A stretch of DNA of 64,000 nucleotides. Source: Betaproteobacteria bacterium. GTDB lineage: Bacteria > Pseudomonadota > Gammaproteobacteria > Burkholderiales > Casimicrobiaceae. Location: NCBI GenBank assembly GCA_016861105.1, contig BOKS01000013.1:89128-153127 (forward strand). Reading direction: 5' to 3'. This document shows, in pieces, positions 1-9,116 of this stretch. The number at the start of each line of letters is the position of its first letter. Within the stretch, counting starts at the first letter, position 1. The notes below the pieces were generated by a model. It did no database searches, was not told the DNA's origin, and saw only the letters and a program-made list of their open reading frames with translations. The position numbers and the translations under genes are program-made.

Positions 1-1107
1 GCCATCCCGTTCTTCATCCTCGCCGCGTCGCTGATGAACCACGCCGGCATCACGCGCCGCCTCGTCGACCTCGCGAGCGCGCTGTTCGGGCACCTGCGCG
101 GGGGGCTGGCGCACGTCAACGTGGCGACGAACACGATGATGGCCGGCGTCTCGGGATCGTCGATGGCGGACGCCGCGGCGATCGCCAAGATCCTCGTGCC
201 GGAGATGACCCGCCGCGGCTACGCGCCGGCCTTCGGCTGCGCGCTGACCAGCGCGTCGGCCACCCTCGCGAACCTGATCCCGCCGAGCCTCGGGCTCATC
301 ATCTACGGCGCGCTCGCGTCCGCGTCCGTGGGCGCGCTGTTCGTCGCCACGATCGTGCCCGGGCTGATGACGGCGGCGGCACTCGCGCTCGTCGTCCACC
401 TCGTCGCCGGGCGCCGCCAGCGCGATCGCGAGCGCGCCGGATCCGCGGAGCGGCTCGCCGCGCTGCGCGTGGCGATCCCGGCGCTGCTGCTGCCGATCGT
501 CATCGTCGGCGGCGTCCGCTTCGGCGTGTTCACGGCCACCGAGTCGGGCGCCGTCGCCGCCGCGTACGCGCTCGCCTGCGGCGCGCTCCTGTACCGCGCG
601 CTCTCCGTGCGCTCGTTCGCGCTCGCCGCGCGCGAGGCGCTGCACGACACGGTCGCCGTCGCGTTCATCATCGCCGCCGCTTCTCCCTTCGCCTGGACGC
701 TGACCGTCGACCAGGCGCCGCAGCGCGTCGCGGCGGCGCTGGGCGCCCTCGCGTCGAGCCCGGTGGCGCTGCTGCTGCTGATCAACGCCTTCCTGCTCGT
801 CGTCGGCCTGTTCATGGAGATGATCGCGGCGATGGTGATCCTCGTGCCGATCCTCGTGCCGATGGTCAAAACCGCAGGCATCGACCCGGTGCACTTCGGC
901 ATCGTGCTCGTCCTCAACCTGGTGATCGGCGCCCTGACGCCCCCGCTGGGCATGCTGGCGTTCACGACCTCGCGTGTCGTCGGCACGCCGGTCACGCACG
1001 TGTTCCGCGCGCTGCTGCCGTTCCTGCTCGCGCTGCTCGGGGTCCTGCTCGCCGTCAGCTACGTGCCGGCGCTCACGGTCGGCGTGGCGCGGTGGCTGGG
1101 TCCGTGA
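1..1107 (+). CDS. TRAP transporter large permease (DctM family), 5' end missing
   Basis: The frame is open from the first base, so the gene begins upstream of the window; 368 residues are visible. It is the ion-coupled membrane channel subunit of a tripartite ATP-independent periplasmic transporter for organic acids. The DctM hallmark GVSGSSMADAAAIAKILVPEM-like segment lies near residues 50-70. It is followed by SATLANLIPPSLGLIIYGAL and by repeated hydrophobic helices, with NLVIGALTPPLGMLAF near the end, all typical of the second half of DctM. The length fits a loss of only about 60-70 residues from the usual 430. The DUF6807 and FAH-family genes follow directly on the same strand, so the transported substrate may feed those enzymes. 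The substrate cannot be read from the sequence. Confidence 0.9.
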   Translation, partial: AIPFFILAASLMNHAGITRRLVDLASALFGHLRGGLAHVNVATNTMMAGVSGSSMADAAAIAKILVPEMTRRGYAPAFGCALTSASATLANLIPPSLGLIIYGALASASVGALFVATIVPGLMTAAALALVVHLVAGRRQRDRERAGSAERLAALRVAIPALLLPIVIVGGVRFGVFTATESGAVAAAYALACGALLYRALSVRSFALAAREALHDTVAVAFIIAAASPFAWTLTVDQAPQRVAAALGALASSPVALLLLINAFLLVVGLFMEMIAAMVILVPILVPMVKTAGIDPVHFGIVLVLNLVIGALTPPLGMLAFTTSRVVGTPVTHVFRALLPFLLALLGVLLAVSYVPALTVGVARWLGP

Positions 1108-1126
1108 TGCACGGCCGACGGCCCCG

Positions 1127-2050
1127 ATGCCGCTGACCTTCGACGACCGCGCGATCGCGCTTCCCGCCGGGGCGTGGGCCGGGGCCGAGCGCGGCTGGGT
1201 GCGCCGCGACGGGCGCCCGCTGCTCGCCTTCACGCCCGGGGCGCTGCGCCCCTACATCTTCCCGCTCTACACGCCGGCGGGCTTCGCCGTGACCAGCGAG
1301 GCGCCGGCCGACCATCCCCACCACCAGTCGCTGTGGATCGCCGCCGACCACGTGCACGCGCTCGTCCCGGCGAGCGAAGGGCGCGTGGAGGAGTACACGT
1401 ACAACTTCTACCTCGACACCACGTTCCAGGGGCGGGCGCCCGGCCGTCTCGTGGGCACGTCGCTCGCGTGGCGCGCCGCGGGCGAGCGCGACGCCCTCGT
1501 GGAGCAGTCGATCGACTGGCGCGGGCCCGTGGAGTGGGCGGCGCCGCAGGGCCGCGTCATCCTCAGCGAGGTGCGCCGGCACGCGATCCGGGCGCTCGCC
1601 CGGGCGACGCTGGTCGTCGTGCGCTCGCGGCTCGCGGCCGCGGCGTGGCCGGTGCGCATCGGGCCGACCCGCCACGCGTGGTTCAACGTGCGCGTGGCCG
1701 AGTCGATGCAGGCGCTGCACGGCGGCACGATCCGCCGCGAGGACGGCACGGACGTCGGCCGCGACCAGACGCCACAGGCGCGCTGGATCGACTACGCGGG
1801 TCCGGTGGGCGGCGGGCACGTGGCGGGCATCGCGGTGCTGCCGCTGTCCGCGCATCCCGACACCTGGTGGTTCGTCGCCGACTGGGGCGTGGTGACGTGG
1901 AATCCGTGGCGGCGTAGCGCGCAGGACCTCGCCCCGGCGCAAGCGCTGGAGATCGCGGTGGCCGTGGTCGCGCACGACGGCGAGGCGCGCCCGGACGACC
2001 TCGCATCCTGGCACCGGGAGTGCATCGAGATGGAGAGCGCACTGCGATGA
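1127..2050 (+). CDS. DUF6807 (PmoA-type) family protein
   Basis: A 307-residue soluble protein with no signal peptide. Residues 41-50 (RPYIFPLYTP) and the DHPHHQSLW motif at 62-70 are the signatures I associate with the DUF6807/PmoA family. That family has a galactose-mutarotase-like beta-sandwich look and is often found in sugar or organic-acid utilisation loci; its biochemical function is not established. The start at the ATG 19 nt after the permease stop is chosen because the family similarity begins there. The frame is open further upstream, but that part overlaps dctM and encodes an Arg/Ser/Cys-rich shadow. The stop overlaps the next gene's start in an ATGA, suggesting translational coupling with the FAH-family enzyme. 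Confidence 0.8.
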   Translation: MPLTFDDRAIALPAGAWAGAERGWVRRDGRPLLAFTPGALRPYIFPLYTPAGFAVTSEAPADHPHHQSLWIAADHVHALVPASEGRVEEYTYNFYLDTTFQGRAPGRLVGTSLAWRAAGERDALVEQSIDWRGPVEWAAPQGRVILSEVRRHAIRALARATLVVVRSRLAAAAWPVRIGPTRHAWFNVRVAESMQALHGGTIRREDGTDVGRDQTPQARWIDYAGPVGGGHVAGIAVLPLSAHPDTWWFVADWGVVTWNPWRRSAQDLAPAQALEIAVAVVAHDGEARPDDLASWHRECIEMESALR

Positions 2051-2823
2051 AATGGCTGCGTTACGAGAGCGCCGAGGGGCCCCGCTACGGCCTGCTGACG
2101 GGCACGACGATCGCCGACGTCGAAGGCACGCCGTTCTCCGCCTGGCGCGCCACCGGACGCGAGACGCCGCTCGCGGAAGCGCGGCTGCTCGCGCCCGTCG
2201 TGCCCCGGCGCGTGTTCGGCGCCGGCCTCAACTACGTCGCGCACATCCGCGAGGTCGGCGCCTCCACGCCGGCGTTCCCGATGCTGTTCATGAAGCCGGA
2301 CAGCGCGGTGATCGGGCACGGCGCGCCGATCGTCTATCCGCGCGAGGCGCGGGAAGTGCACTACGAGGCGGAGCTCGCGGTCGTGATCGGACGCAGCGCG
2401 CGCCGCGTGAGCGAGACCGACGCGCGCAGCGTGGTGCTCGGCTACACGTGCGCGAACGACGTCTCCGAGCGCGTGATCCAGCGCGCGGAGATGGCGATGG
2501 GCACGCTCCTCGTCGGCAAGGGCTACGACGGCTTCTGCCCGCTGGGACCGGTCGTGGACACCGACGTCGATCCGTCGGACCTCGCCATCCGCGCGATCGT
2601 CAACGGCACGGTTCGCCAGGACAGCCGCACCTCCGACCTCCTGTTCGGCGTCGAGGCCCTCGTCGCCTACCTGTCGCGCGCCATCACGCTGCAGCCGGGC
2701 GACGTGATCATCACCGGCACGCCGGCCGGCGTCGGCCCGATCGTCCCGGGCGACGTCGTGGACATCGCCATCGAGGGCCTCGGAACGCTGTCGAACCCGG
2801 TCGTTGCCGAGCCGACGGGGTGA
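2047..2823 (+). CDS. fumarylacetoacetate hydrolase family protein
   Basis: A 258-residue enzyme of the FAH superfamily, which holds C-C bond hydrolases, decarboxylases and isomerases acting on 2,4-diketo or oxalocrotonate-type acids. Visible hallmarks are FGAGLNYVAHIREVG (about 57-71), the metal-binding acids in YEAEL (106-110) and ANDVSER (136-142), GKGYDGFCPLGP (157-168) and ITGTPAGVGP (222-231). Fumarylpyruvate hydrolase, 2-hydroxyhepta-2,4-diene-1,7-dioate isomerase and oxaloacetate decarboxylase share this architecture, so the substrate stays open. The ATG overlaps the preceding stop (ATGA). It is the last gene of the TRAP-DUF6807-FAH unit, which points to catabolism of an imported acid. 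Confidence 0.88.
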   Translation: MKWLRYESAEGPRYGLLTGTTIADVEGTPFSAWRATGRETPLAEARLLAPVVPRRVFGAGLNYVAHIREVGASTPAFPMLFMKPDSAVIGHGAPIVYPREAREVHYEAELAVVIGRSARRVSETDARSVVLGYTCANDVSERVIQRAEMAMGTLLVGKGYDGFCPLGPVVDTDVDPSDLAIRAIVNGTVRQDSRTSDLLFGVEALVAYLSRAITLQPGDVIITGTPAGVGPIVPGDVVDIAIEGLGTLSNPVVAEPTG

Positions 2824-3016
2824 TGCGGATGCGTGGACCGAACCGCCCCGTGGTTCGGGCGTCGGGGCAGTTCCCGGCGGGACGCCGACGACCGCTCGAC
2901 CTGCCGGCGGGAGGAAGCCGGTTCCGCTGCCTTCGCCGCATCGTCCGGCACGGCGGCACGACACGACCGCTCGCAGCCCGACGAGGCTCCGGTGCGCCGC
3001 GCCGCGCGCGCCGCCG

Positions 3017-4081
3017 TCAGCGCGCCGAGCGCAGCGCCTGCGCGAGGTGCCACACGGCGCTCGCGTACAGCCGGCTGCGGTTGTAGCGCGTGATCACGTA
3101 GAAATTGTGGAACGCGAGCCAGTAGCTCGCGGCGTCGGCCGACTCCTCGAGCATGAGCACCGCGACCGGGTCGGGCTCCACGTCGACCGGCAGCGGGCTC
3201 GTGGCCACGCCTTCGCGGTTCCACGCGGCGAGCGGGCGACGCTCCGACAGCCCGCCGTCGAGCCTGCGCAGCACGCCGTCGCGGTCGGGCGGATCGATCG
3301 TGGCGCGCATCATCACCGGCTGCCCGGGCTTCCAGTCGTGCGCGACGAAGTAGTTCGCCACCGAGCCGATGGCGTCGTCGGCGCTGCGCCACAGGTCGAC
3401 CACGCCGCTGCCGTCGAAGTCGACGGCGTAGCGCCTGTAGCTGCCCGGCATGAACTGCGGCAGCCCCATCGCGCCCGCGAACGAACCGCGCGGCGCGAGC
3501 GGCGAGAAGCCCTGCTCGCGCGCGAGCAGCAGGAACTCCCTCAACTCGCCGCGGAAGAAGGTCGAGCGTCGCGGGTAGTCGAACGCGAGCGTGGCGAGCG
3601 CGTCGATGACGCGGTGGCTGCCGGTGACGCGGCCGTAGGCGGTCTCGACGCCTAGGATCGCGACGATCAGCTCCGCGGGGACGCCGGTGTCCGCCTGCGC
3701 GCGGGCGAGCGCCTGAGCGTGCGACGACCAGAACGCGAGCCCGGCCTCGATGCGCTCGGGCGCGAGGAAGGGTCGCGCGTACTCGTGCCACTTCGGCGGC
3801 TCCATCACCGGCCGGTTCATCAGCTCGACGATGCGCGGCTGGAAGCGTGCCGCGGCGAGCCACCGGTCGAGGTCGGCCGCGGCGAAGCCGTGCTCGTCGC
3901 GCATCTCGGCCATGAACGCGCGCACCTCGTCGCGCGCCGGATACGCGGCGCGACGCTCGTCGGCGTTCTGGCGCTTCGATCCCGCGGTCTGCGCGGTCGC
4001 AGCGCCGCAGAAGGCCAGCGCGGCGACGAGTGCCGCGGCGGCGAGGCGAAGCCTGGGGATGACCACGAAGCGTGTGCGCAA
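3017..4081 (-). CDS. mltB: lytic murein transglycosylase B (MltB-like)
   Basis: A 354-residue periplasmic enzyme that cleaves peptidoglycan glycan strands non-hydrolytically to leave 1,6-anhydro-muramic ends. The N-terminus (about 1-30, ending ATAQ) is a signal peptide without a clear lipobox, so the protein is probably soluble or loosely attached rather than a lipoprotein. The catalytic glutamate is E146 in [23 protein letters not shown] (about 207-219) and [26 protein letters not shown] are typical of the SLT_2 fold. The length agrees with MltB (about 360). It is divergent from pyrD; the two starts are 71 nt apart. Some annotators would call it a generic MltB-family transglycosylase. Confidence 0.9.
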   Translation of the reverse strand: MRTRFVVIPRLRLAAAALVAALAFCGAATAQTAGSKRQNADERRAAYPARDEVRAFMAEMRDEHGFAAADLDRWLAAARFQPRIVELMNRPVMEPPKWHEYARPFLAPERIEAGLAFWSSHAQALARAQADTGVPAELIVAILGVETAYGRVTGSHRVIDALATLAFDYPRRSTFFRGELREFLLLAREQGFSPLAPRGSFAGAMGLPQFMPGSYRRYAVDFDGSGVVDLWRSADDAIGSVANYFVAHDWKPGQPVMMRATIDPPDRDGVLRRLDGGLSERRPLAAWNREGVATSPLPVDVEPDPVAVLMLEESADAASYWLAFHNFYVITRYNRSRLYASAVWHLAQALRSAR

Positions 4082-4097
4082 CCGGAGCTGCGCCCGA

Positions 4098-4106
4098 TGG
4101 TATCAT
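4098..4106 (+). promoter_or_regulatory. predicted extended -10 promoter of pyrD
   Basis: TGGTATCAT is an extended -10 element (TGn plus TATCAT) 46 nt upstream of the pyrD ATG, in the 71-nt gap between divergent mltB and pyrD. No good -35 is visible, which is usual for extended -10 promoters. The surrounding GATGGTATCATC is nearly palindromic, so the site might also serve mltB. Confidence 0.45.
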
Positions 4107-4152
4107 CGCCGGCCCTCGCGGCGTGCCACGCGGCGCCGGCGCGCGGCACGCG

Positions 4153-5202
4153 ATGCTCTATCCCCTCGTCCGTCCGTTCCTCTTCGCGCTCGATCCGGAG
4201 ACCGCGCACCACGTCACCTTCGGCGGCCTCGACGTCGCCGCGCGCTGGCACGTCGCGCAGCTGGCGCTGCCTCGCGTCCCCGACGACCCGGTCGAAGTCA
4301 TGGGGATCGCGTTCCCCAACCGCATCGGGCTCGCCGCCGGCCTCGACAAGAACGCCGAGCACATCGACGCCCTGGCCGCGCTCGGCTTCGGCCACGTCGA
4401 GTGCGGGACGGTGACGCCGCGCCCGCAGCCCGGCAACCCCAAGCCGCGGCTGTTCCGCATCGTCGCCGCGCGCGCGCTCGTCAACCGGATGGGGTTCAAC
4501 AACGACGGCCTCGACACGTTCGTCGCCAACCGCGCGCGGGCGCGCTGGACCGGCGTGGTCGGACTCAACATCGGCAAGAACTTCGACACGCCGAACGAGC
4601 GCGCCGCGGACGACTACGTCGCGTGCCTGCGCGGCTGCTACGCGCTCGCGTCCTACGTGACCGTCAACGTGAGCTCGCCGAACACCAGGGGCCTGCGCGA
4701 CCTGCAGCACGAGGAGGCGCTCGGCGCGCTGGTGGCGACGCTCAAGGCCGAGCAGGCGGCGCTGGCCGACCGGCACGGGCGCTACGTCCCGCTCGCGCTC
4801 AAGATCGCCCCCGACCTCGCGCCGGCGGCGATCGACGGCATCGCGAAGCTGTGCACCAGGCGGCGCGTCGACGCGATCGTCGCGACGAACACGACGCTTT
4901 CGCGCGACGGCGTCGAAGGGCTGCCGCACGCGGACGAGGCGGGAGGGCTCTCCGGCGCGCCGCTGCGCGACCGCGCGACGAACGTCGTGCGGCGGCTGGC
5001 GCGCGCGCTCGACGGCGCGCTGCCGGTGATCGGCGCGGGCGGCGTGATGAGCGGCGAGGACGCGCGCGAGAAGCTCGACGCGGGAGCGTCGCTCGTGCAG
5101 CTCTACACCGGGCTCGTCTACCGGGGGCCCGGGCTCGTCGCGGAGTGCGTGCGGGCGACGCGCGGCCACGCCACGCCGCGCCGGCGCCGCTCAGGCCGCT
5201 GA
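4153..5202 (+). CDS. pyrD: dihydroorotate dehydrogenase (quinone), class 2
   Basis: This 349-residue enzyme oxidises dihydroorotate to orotate in pyrimidine synthesis and passes the electrons to membrane quinones. The amphipathic N-terminal helix typical of class 2 is present ([19 protein letters not shown]). The substrate loop NRMGFNNDG lies at 111-119, FMN contacts at GLNIGKN (137-143), and the catalytic serine S175 in VNVSSPNT, the same number as in the E. coli enzyme. ATNTTLSR and [10 protein letters not shown] are also conserved. The ATG is chosen where the family begins; the frame is open 27 codons further upstream, but that stretch runs through the proposed promoter. The 3' end overlaps the convergent MaoC gene by 12 nt. 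Confidence 0.96.
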   Translation: MLYPLVRPFLFALDPETAHHVTFGGLDVAARWHVAQLALPRVPDDPVEVMGIAFPNRIGLAAGLDKNAEHIDALAALGFGHVECGTVTPRPQPGNPKPRLFRIVAARALVNRMGFNNDGLDTFVANRARARWTGVVGLNIGKNFDTPNERAADDYVACLRGCYALASYVTVNVSSPNTRGLRDLQHEEALGALVATLKAEQAALADRHGRYVPLALKIAPDLAPAAIDGIAKLCTRRRVDAIVATNTTLSRDGVEGLPHADEAGGLSGAPLRDRATNVVRRLARALDGALPVIGAGGVMSGEDAREKLDAGASLVQLYTGLVYRGPGLVAECVRATRGHATPRRRRSGR

Positions 5203-5670
5203 CCCGCGGCCCGTCGGGTCGTCGCCGACGAGCATCTTCGCCTCGGCGCTCGCCACCAGTCCGCCGTCCTGGTTGCGGCACTCGCCGTGCGCCACGACGA
5301 TGCCGCCGGCGAGCTTCGGCTTGTCGATCCGCTCGACGAATCTCCACGTCGTGGCCAGCGTGTCGCCGGGGTAGACAGGCGCGAGGAAGCGCACGTGGTG
5401 CTCGAGGTAGCCGATCGCCGTGCCCTGGAAGCGCATCCCGAGCGAGGCGCCCATGATCGCCGAGGTGAGCATGCCGTGCAGGATGCGTCCGCCATAGCGC
5501 GCGCCGCGCGCGTAGGTCTCGTCGACGTGGTGCGGATTGAAGTCGCCGATCAGGCCCGCCCCGAGCACGAGGTGCGTCTCCGTGACCGTCATCGTGCTCG
5601 TGAACGCGTCGCCAACCACCACCTCGGTGTAGCGCAGGCCCTGGCCGTCCGCTCCCGGGCCGCGGATCAC
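5191..5670 (-). CDS. MaoC family hot-dog dehydratase
   Basis: A 159-residue single hot-dog-fold protein of the MaoC/(R)-specific enoyl-CoA hydratase group. The hydratase motif is GDFNPHHVD (42-50), with the expected Asp43 and His48, followed by [15 protein letters not shown], the usual helix after the active site. Members hydrate trans-2-enoyl-CoA or act in fatty-acid and PHA metabolism; the exact substrate is not visible. The start is the GTG that overlaps the stop of the upstream CinA/MoaB-like gene in a GTGA, the tightest coupling available. The 3' end overlaps pyrD convergently by 12 nt. Confidence 0.85.
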   Translation of the reverse strand: MIRGPGADGQGLRYTEVVVGDAFTSTMTVTETHLVLGAGLIGDFNPHHVDETYARGARYGGRILHGMLTSAIMGASLGMRFQGTAIGYLEHHVRFLAPVYPGDTLATTWRFVERIDKPKLAGGIVVAHGECRNQDGGLVASAEAKMLVGDDPTGRGSAA

Positions 5671-6428
5671 GGCGCTTTCCCCGGCGGGACCTCGAACGGG
5701 AAGCCGGACGCCTCGACGCCCGCGAGCAGGTGCGCGAACGCCGGGACCACGTCCGCCGCCGCGCCGCGCACGCCGAGCTCGAGCCGCCGCCGGCCGCCGT
5801 CCCCGACGAACGACGGCAGGCTGAACAGCTTGGCGCCCGGGAAGCGCGCGACGTTCTCGCTCATCAGCGGCAGCAGCTGGCTCTCGCCGGCGTCCCAGAC
5901 GACGACCATGCGCTCGAGCGGAGGCTCGCGTCGCAGCTGCGGATAGTGCGTGGCCAGCACCCAGTCCATCATCGGCCAGGCCATCTGCGGGAAGCCGGGC
6001 ATGAAGTGGTGGTCGCGGATCGAGAATGCGGCCACGTTGTTCACCGGGTTGGGGATGAGCGTCGCGCCGTCCGGGAACTCGGCCATCAGCACGCGGTGCG
6101 GATAGGCCTGCGCGCCGAAGCGCGCCACGATGCCGGCGATGGCCTCCGGGTGCGGGACGAGCGGCACGCCCAGGGCCCCGGCGGCTGCCTGGCGCGTGTG
6201 ATCGTCGGGCGTGGCCCCGATGCCGCCGAAGCTGAACACGATGTCCCCGCGCGCGAAGGTGTCGCGCAGCAGCGCCGTGAGCCGGGCGCGGTCGTCGCCG
6301 ACGTAGTGCGCGTAGTCGAGCGCGAGCCCGCGCGCGCCGAGCGTGGCGATCACCTGCGGCAGGTGCTTGTCGGCGCGCTTCCCGGTCAGGATCTCGTCGC
6401 CGATGACGAAGGCGCCGATGCTTCGCAT
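5667..6428 (-). CDS. molybdopterin-binding / CinA N-domain-like protein
   Basis: A 253-residue protein with a MoaB/Mog-type fold: IGAFVIGDEILTGKRADKHLPQ at the N-terminus and FSFGGIGATPDDHTRQA at about 65-80, the conserved GG-G-T-DD loop of molybdopterin-binding domains. It lacks the C-terminal nicotinamide-nucleotide deamidase domain of full CinA, so it belongs to the short competence/damage-inducible protein A-like proteins common in betaproteobacteria. Function in this short form is uncertain. The ATG before RSIGAFVIGDE is chosen because similarity starts there; an upstream in-frame ATG would add 17 Pro/Ser-rich residues running into the G-rich repeat. It overlaps the MaoC gene by 4 nt. 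Confidence 0.8.
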   Translation of the reverse strand: MRSIGAFVIGDEILTGKRADKHLPQVIATLGARGLALDYAHYVGDDRARLTALLRDTFARGDIVFSFGGIGATPDDHTRQAAAGALGVPLVPHPEAIAGIVARFGAQAYPHRVLMAEFPDGATLIPNPVNNVAAFSIRDHHFMPGFPQMAWPMMDWVLATHYPQLRREPPLERMVVVWDAGESQLLPLMSENVARFPGAKLFSLPSFVGDGGRRRLELGVRGAAADVVPAFAHLLAGVEASGFPFEVPPGKAP

Positions 6429-6440
6429 GGGGGGCGGCGC

Positions 6441-6563
6441 GGAAAGGGGAACGGGGGATGGGGAATGGGCAGTCGCCACGGGCGTCGCCGACGTCCTTCC
6501 AGGCAGGATCTCCGAGCCGCGACCGGCTCCCTATCCCCTGTTCCCCATTCCCCATTCCCCGCC
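6441..6563. repeat. G-rich imperfect inverted repeat between two minus-strand genes
   Basis: The left arm (6446-6469) has four G-runs with the unit GGGGAATGGG. The right arm (6535-6560) has the complementary run CCCCATTCCCCATTCCCC. The arms are about 65 nt apart and almost fill the space between the CinA-like start and the DUF1631 stop. Each arm meets the simple G-quadruplex pattern on opposite strands. Similar GGGAATGGGGAATGG-type blocks are, as I recall, dispersed in intergenic regions of some beta- and gammaproteobacteria. No second copy was noticed in this window. Confidence 0.6.
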
Positions 6564-6565
6564 GT

Positions 6566-8917
6566 TCACGCAGACACCTCCGCCATCTTCCCTTCCATCT
6601 GCTGCATCATGCTGCTGAACGCGCGGTCGATCAGCGGCTCGGCCTCGACCACGCGCGCACGGTCCTCGCGGAAGTACTCGGCGAGCTCGTCGGCGGTGAT
6701 CGAAAGCGCCTTCTGGCCCTGCCGGTTGGTGAAGAGGTAGGTGCCGCGCAGCGGGCTGACCCACGCGAGCTTCGCGAACGCCAGCTGGCCGTCCGCGCTC
6801 TCGAACTCGACCCACATGCCGCGCTCGAGGCTGCGCGCGATCTCGAGGTACTCGTCCTCCAGCAGCTCGCGCTCGGGCTCGGGCGGCGGCGCCGGCGCCA
6901 TCGCCTCGGCCAGCGCCTGCGCCTTCTCGGCCGCCTGCTCGTCGCCGGCGGCCTTGGCGACCTCGGCCTGCGCCTTCGCCTGCTCGGCGACGGCCGCGGT
7001 CGGCGACTCGACGTGCGCGAGCGACGGCTTGACCGCCGCCGCGTGCGCCTCGACGAGGTTCGCCATGAACGGCTCGCGGTCGTCGGGCGCCCAGCGCTGC
7101 TGCTGCATGCCGGCGTTGAGGCGCTTGAGCAGCGACGGCAGAAGCGCGACCAGGTGCCTGCGGTCCTCGGACGTCCGCTTCGGCTGCACGCTCCAGACGA
7201 GGTCCTCGAGCGTGGTCACGCCCGACGTCCACGCCTCGCTGTCCTCGCCGCTGCCCACGTAGATCGACGCGAGCGCGCCGACCCAGTACTGGCGGAGGAA
7301 CGCGGCGAGGAACGCGGGGACCGGGTAGGACTCGATGCGCTTCTCCACCTCGGCGCGCGCGACCGCGATCGCGACGTCGTGGCGGTCGCGGTGGTTGATC
7401 TCCTCCGCGTTGGTCGCGATGTTGGCCTCGGCGGCCTTCTCCTCCTCGGCGAGGAAGGACTCGAGCTCGCCGCGCAGGTCCTCGAAGAGCGTGAGGTCCT
7501 CGCTGAACTTCTCCAGCACGGCGTGGACGATGCGCTCGATCTCGCGGTACAGCGGGTCGTCCGAGCCCATCACCGGCGACCAGCCGAGCCCCGCCTGCGC
7601 GAGCTCGTTGACCAGCAGCCGCGCGGGGTGCGTCTTCTTCGCGAAGAACGCGCCGTCCAGCATCGCCGCCTTCAGCACCGGGATCTGCAGGCGGGCGAGC
7701 AGCGCCTTGATGCCGTCCGGCAGGTCCTTCGTCTCGAAGATGAAGTCGAACAGCATCGCGACCATCTCGATCGTCATCGACTCGAGCTGGTTCGCCCTGT
7801 GTCCGAGCGGTGACTCCTGGAGGTCGCGCAGGACGTTGTGCAGTCCCACGGGAATGCCCGCGAACTGCACCTGCGCGCCGCCGATGTCGAAGTTCGTCTG
7901 CCCGGCCTGCAGCCGCGTCAGGCCCTCGTGCAGGTCCGCCGTCGAGATGATCGGCGCGCCCGGCACGTAGCCGGACGGCGTCGGCGGCATCGGCACGAAC
8001 GCGCGGCCCGGCGACGACGGCGCGCCGGGCATCTGGATCGGCGGGAAGTCGAGGTCGGCGGCCGACGGCGCGTCGAACGACGGCGGCGCGTACGACGCGG
8101 GGGGCACGGGCCCGGGAGCCGGCATGCCCGCAGGCATGGGCGAAGCCATGCCGCCGTGCGCCGGGCGCATCGGCGCGCCGCCGGCGAACATCCGCTGGAA
8201 CAGCGCCATCACGTCGACTTCGGCGTTGGCGGGCGGCGGGGCCTGCGTGCCGTGCCGGCGGGCGTCGCGCGCCCCGTATCCGCCGACGTTGACGGCGCGC
8301 ATCGCGGCGGGGACGACGTGCAGTTCGGCGAGTCGCTTGTTGAGGTCGCCGTAGATCGCGTTCAGGTCGGCGAGCGACGCCTGGTTCAGCTCCTTCAGCA
8401 CCTGGAACTTGATGCGCTGCTCGGTCTCGATCTCCTTCAGCGCCTCGGCGAACGCGTCGACGATCGACGCGGGCGCCATCGGGTTGCCGTCGGTCTCGAG
8501 GTCCGGGCGCCCCATCAGGTGGCCTACGCCCCGGTTGAGCTGCTGGAGCTCGTCGTGGCAGAGGTTCTCGACGATCCGCTTGAGGTTGCCGCGGATGACG
8601 GACTCGTCCATCGTGGCGGTCTCGACCAGCGTGAGCTCGCCCGGCGGCGCGTGCGCGAACTCGGCCTTCTTCGCCTCGTTGCGCCCGGCGATGCCGTCGT
8701 CGATGCGGCGCTTGAGCCGCTTCTCGAAGTCGGCGAGCAGCGTCTCGCGCTGGCCCTGGAGCACGGCACGGGCGTCGAGCAGCATCTGCTGCTCCTCGCG
8801 CACGTCGGTGCGCATCGCCCGGTCCATCAGGACCTCGCCGACCTTGTTCAGGATGCCGGCGAACGCCGCGCGCATGCGGCCGACGGCGAGATCCCGGCAG
8901 TCGCCGAGGATCTTCAT
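6566..8917 (-). CDS. DUF1631 family protein
   Basis: A 783-residue cytoplasmic protein matching the DUF1631 family of beta- and gammaproteobacteria, whose role is not known. Visible parts are an N-terminal helical region starting CRDLAVGRMRAAF; a Met/Pro/Ala-rich linker (roughly 250-350); a large helical middle domain (NVLRDLQESPLGHRANQLESMTIEMVAMLFDFIF and onward); a coiled Glu/Ala-rich segment; and a C-terminal domain (RGMWVEFESADGQLAFAKLAWVSP) that resembles PilZ-type beta barrels. An upstream ATG at 9070 is in frame, but it lies before the predicted extended -10 at 9061-9069, so the inner ATG is preferred. The gene sits between hrpA and the G-rich repeat. Confidence 0.8.
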   Translation of the reverse strand: MKILGDCRDLAVGRMRAAFAGILNKVGEVLMDRAMRTDVREEQQMLLDARAVLQGQRETLLADFEKRLKRRIDDGIAGRNEAKKAEFAHAPPGELTLVETATMDESVIRGNLKRIVENLCHDELQQLNRGVGHLMGRPDLETDGNPMAPASIVDAFAEALKEIETEQRIKFQVLKELNQASLADLNAIYGDLNKRLAELHVVPAAMRAVNVGGYGARDARRHGTQAPPPANAEVDVMALFQRMFAGGAPMRPAHGGMASPMPAGMPAPGPVPPASYAPPSFDAPSAADLDFPPIQMPGAPSSPGRAFVPMPPTPSGYVPGAPIISTADLHEGLTRLQAGQTNFDIGGAQVQFAGIPVGLHNVLRDLQESPLGHRANQLESMTIEMVAMLFDFIFETKDLPDGIKALLARLQIPVLKAAMLDGAFFAKKTHPARLLVNELAQAGLGWSPVMGSDDPLYREIERIVHAVLEKFSEDLTLFEDLRGELESFLAEEEKAAEANIATNAEEINHRDRHDVAIAVARAEVEKRIESYPVPAFLAAFLRQYWVGALASIYVGSGEDSEAWTSGVTTLEDLVWSVQPKRTSEDRRHLVALLPSLLKRLNAGMQQQRWAPDDREPFMANLVEAHAAAVKPSLAHVESPTAAVAEQAKAQAEVAKAAGDEQAAEKAQALAEAMAPAPPPEPERELLEDEYLEIARSLERGMWVEFESADGQLAFAKLAWVSPLRGTYLFTNRQGQKALSITADELAEYFREDRARVVEAEPLIDRAFSSMMQQMEGKMAEVSA

Positions 8918-9060
8918 GGCGTCGCGCGGCGGCGTGCGACGCGCTGCGGCTTCCGTCGAGGTGGGATTCAAGCGCTGGTCCCCGGGCGGGCGCTCCGACG
9001 CCCGCGTTCGCGCGGAGATGGACGAAGGTTCAACGGCTTGCCGCGCACTCCCGCGAATCG

Positions 9061-9069
9061 ACTGTAGCA
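9061..9069 (-). promoter_or_regulatory. predicted extended -10 promoter of the DUF1631 gene
   Basis: Reading the minus strand gives TGCTACAGT, an extended -10 (TGn plus TACAGT), in the 199-nt space between the hrpA stop and the DUF1631 start. It places the transcript start downstream of the 9070 ATG and so supports the later start at 8917. Confidence 0.4.
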
Positions 9070-9116
9070 CGCAGCGCGCGCGCCCGCCACGACCGCGCCG
9101 GCCTGCCGCACTCCCC

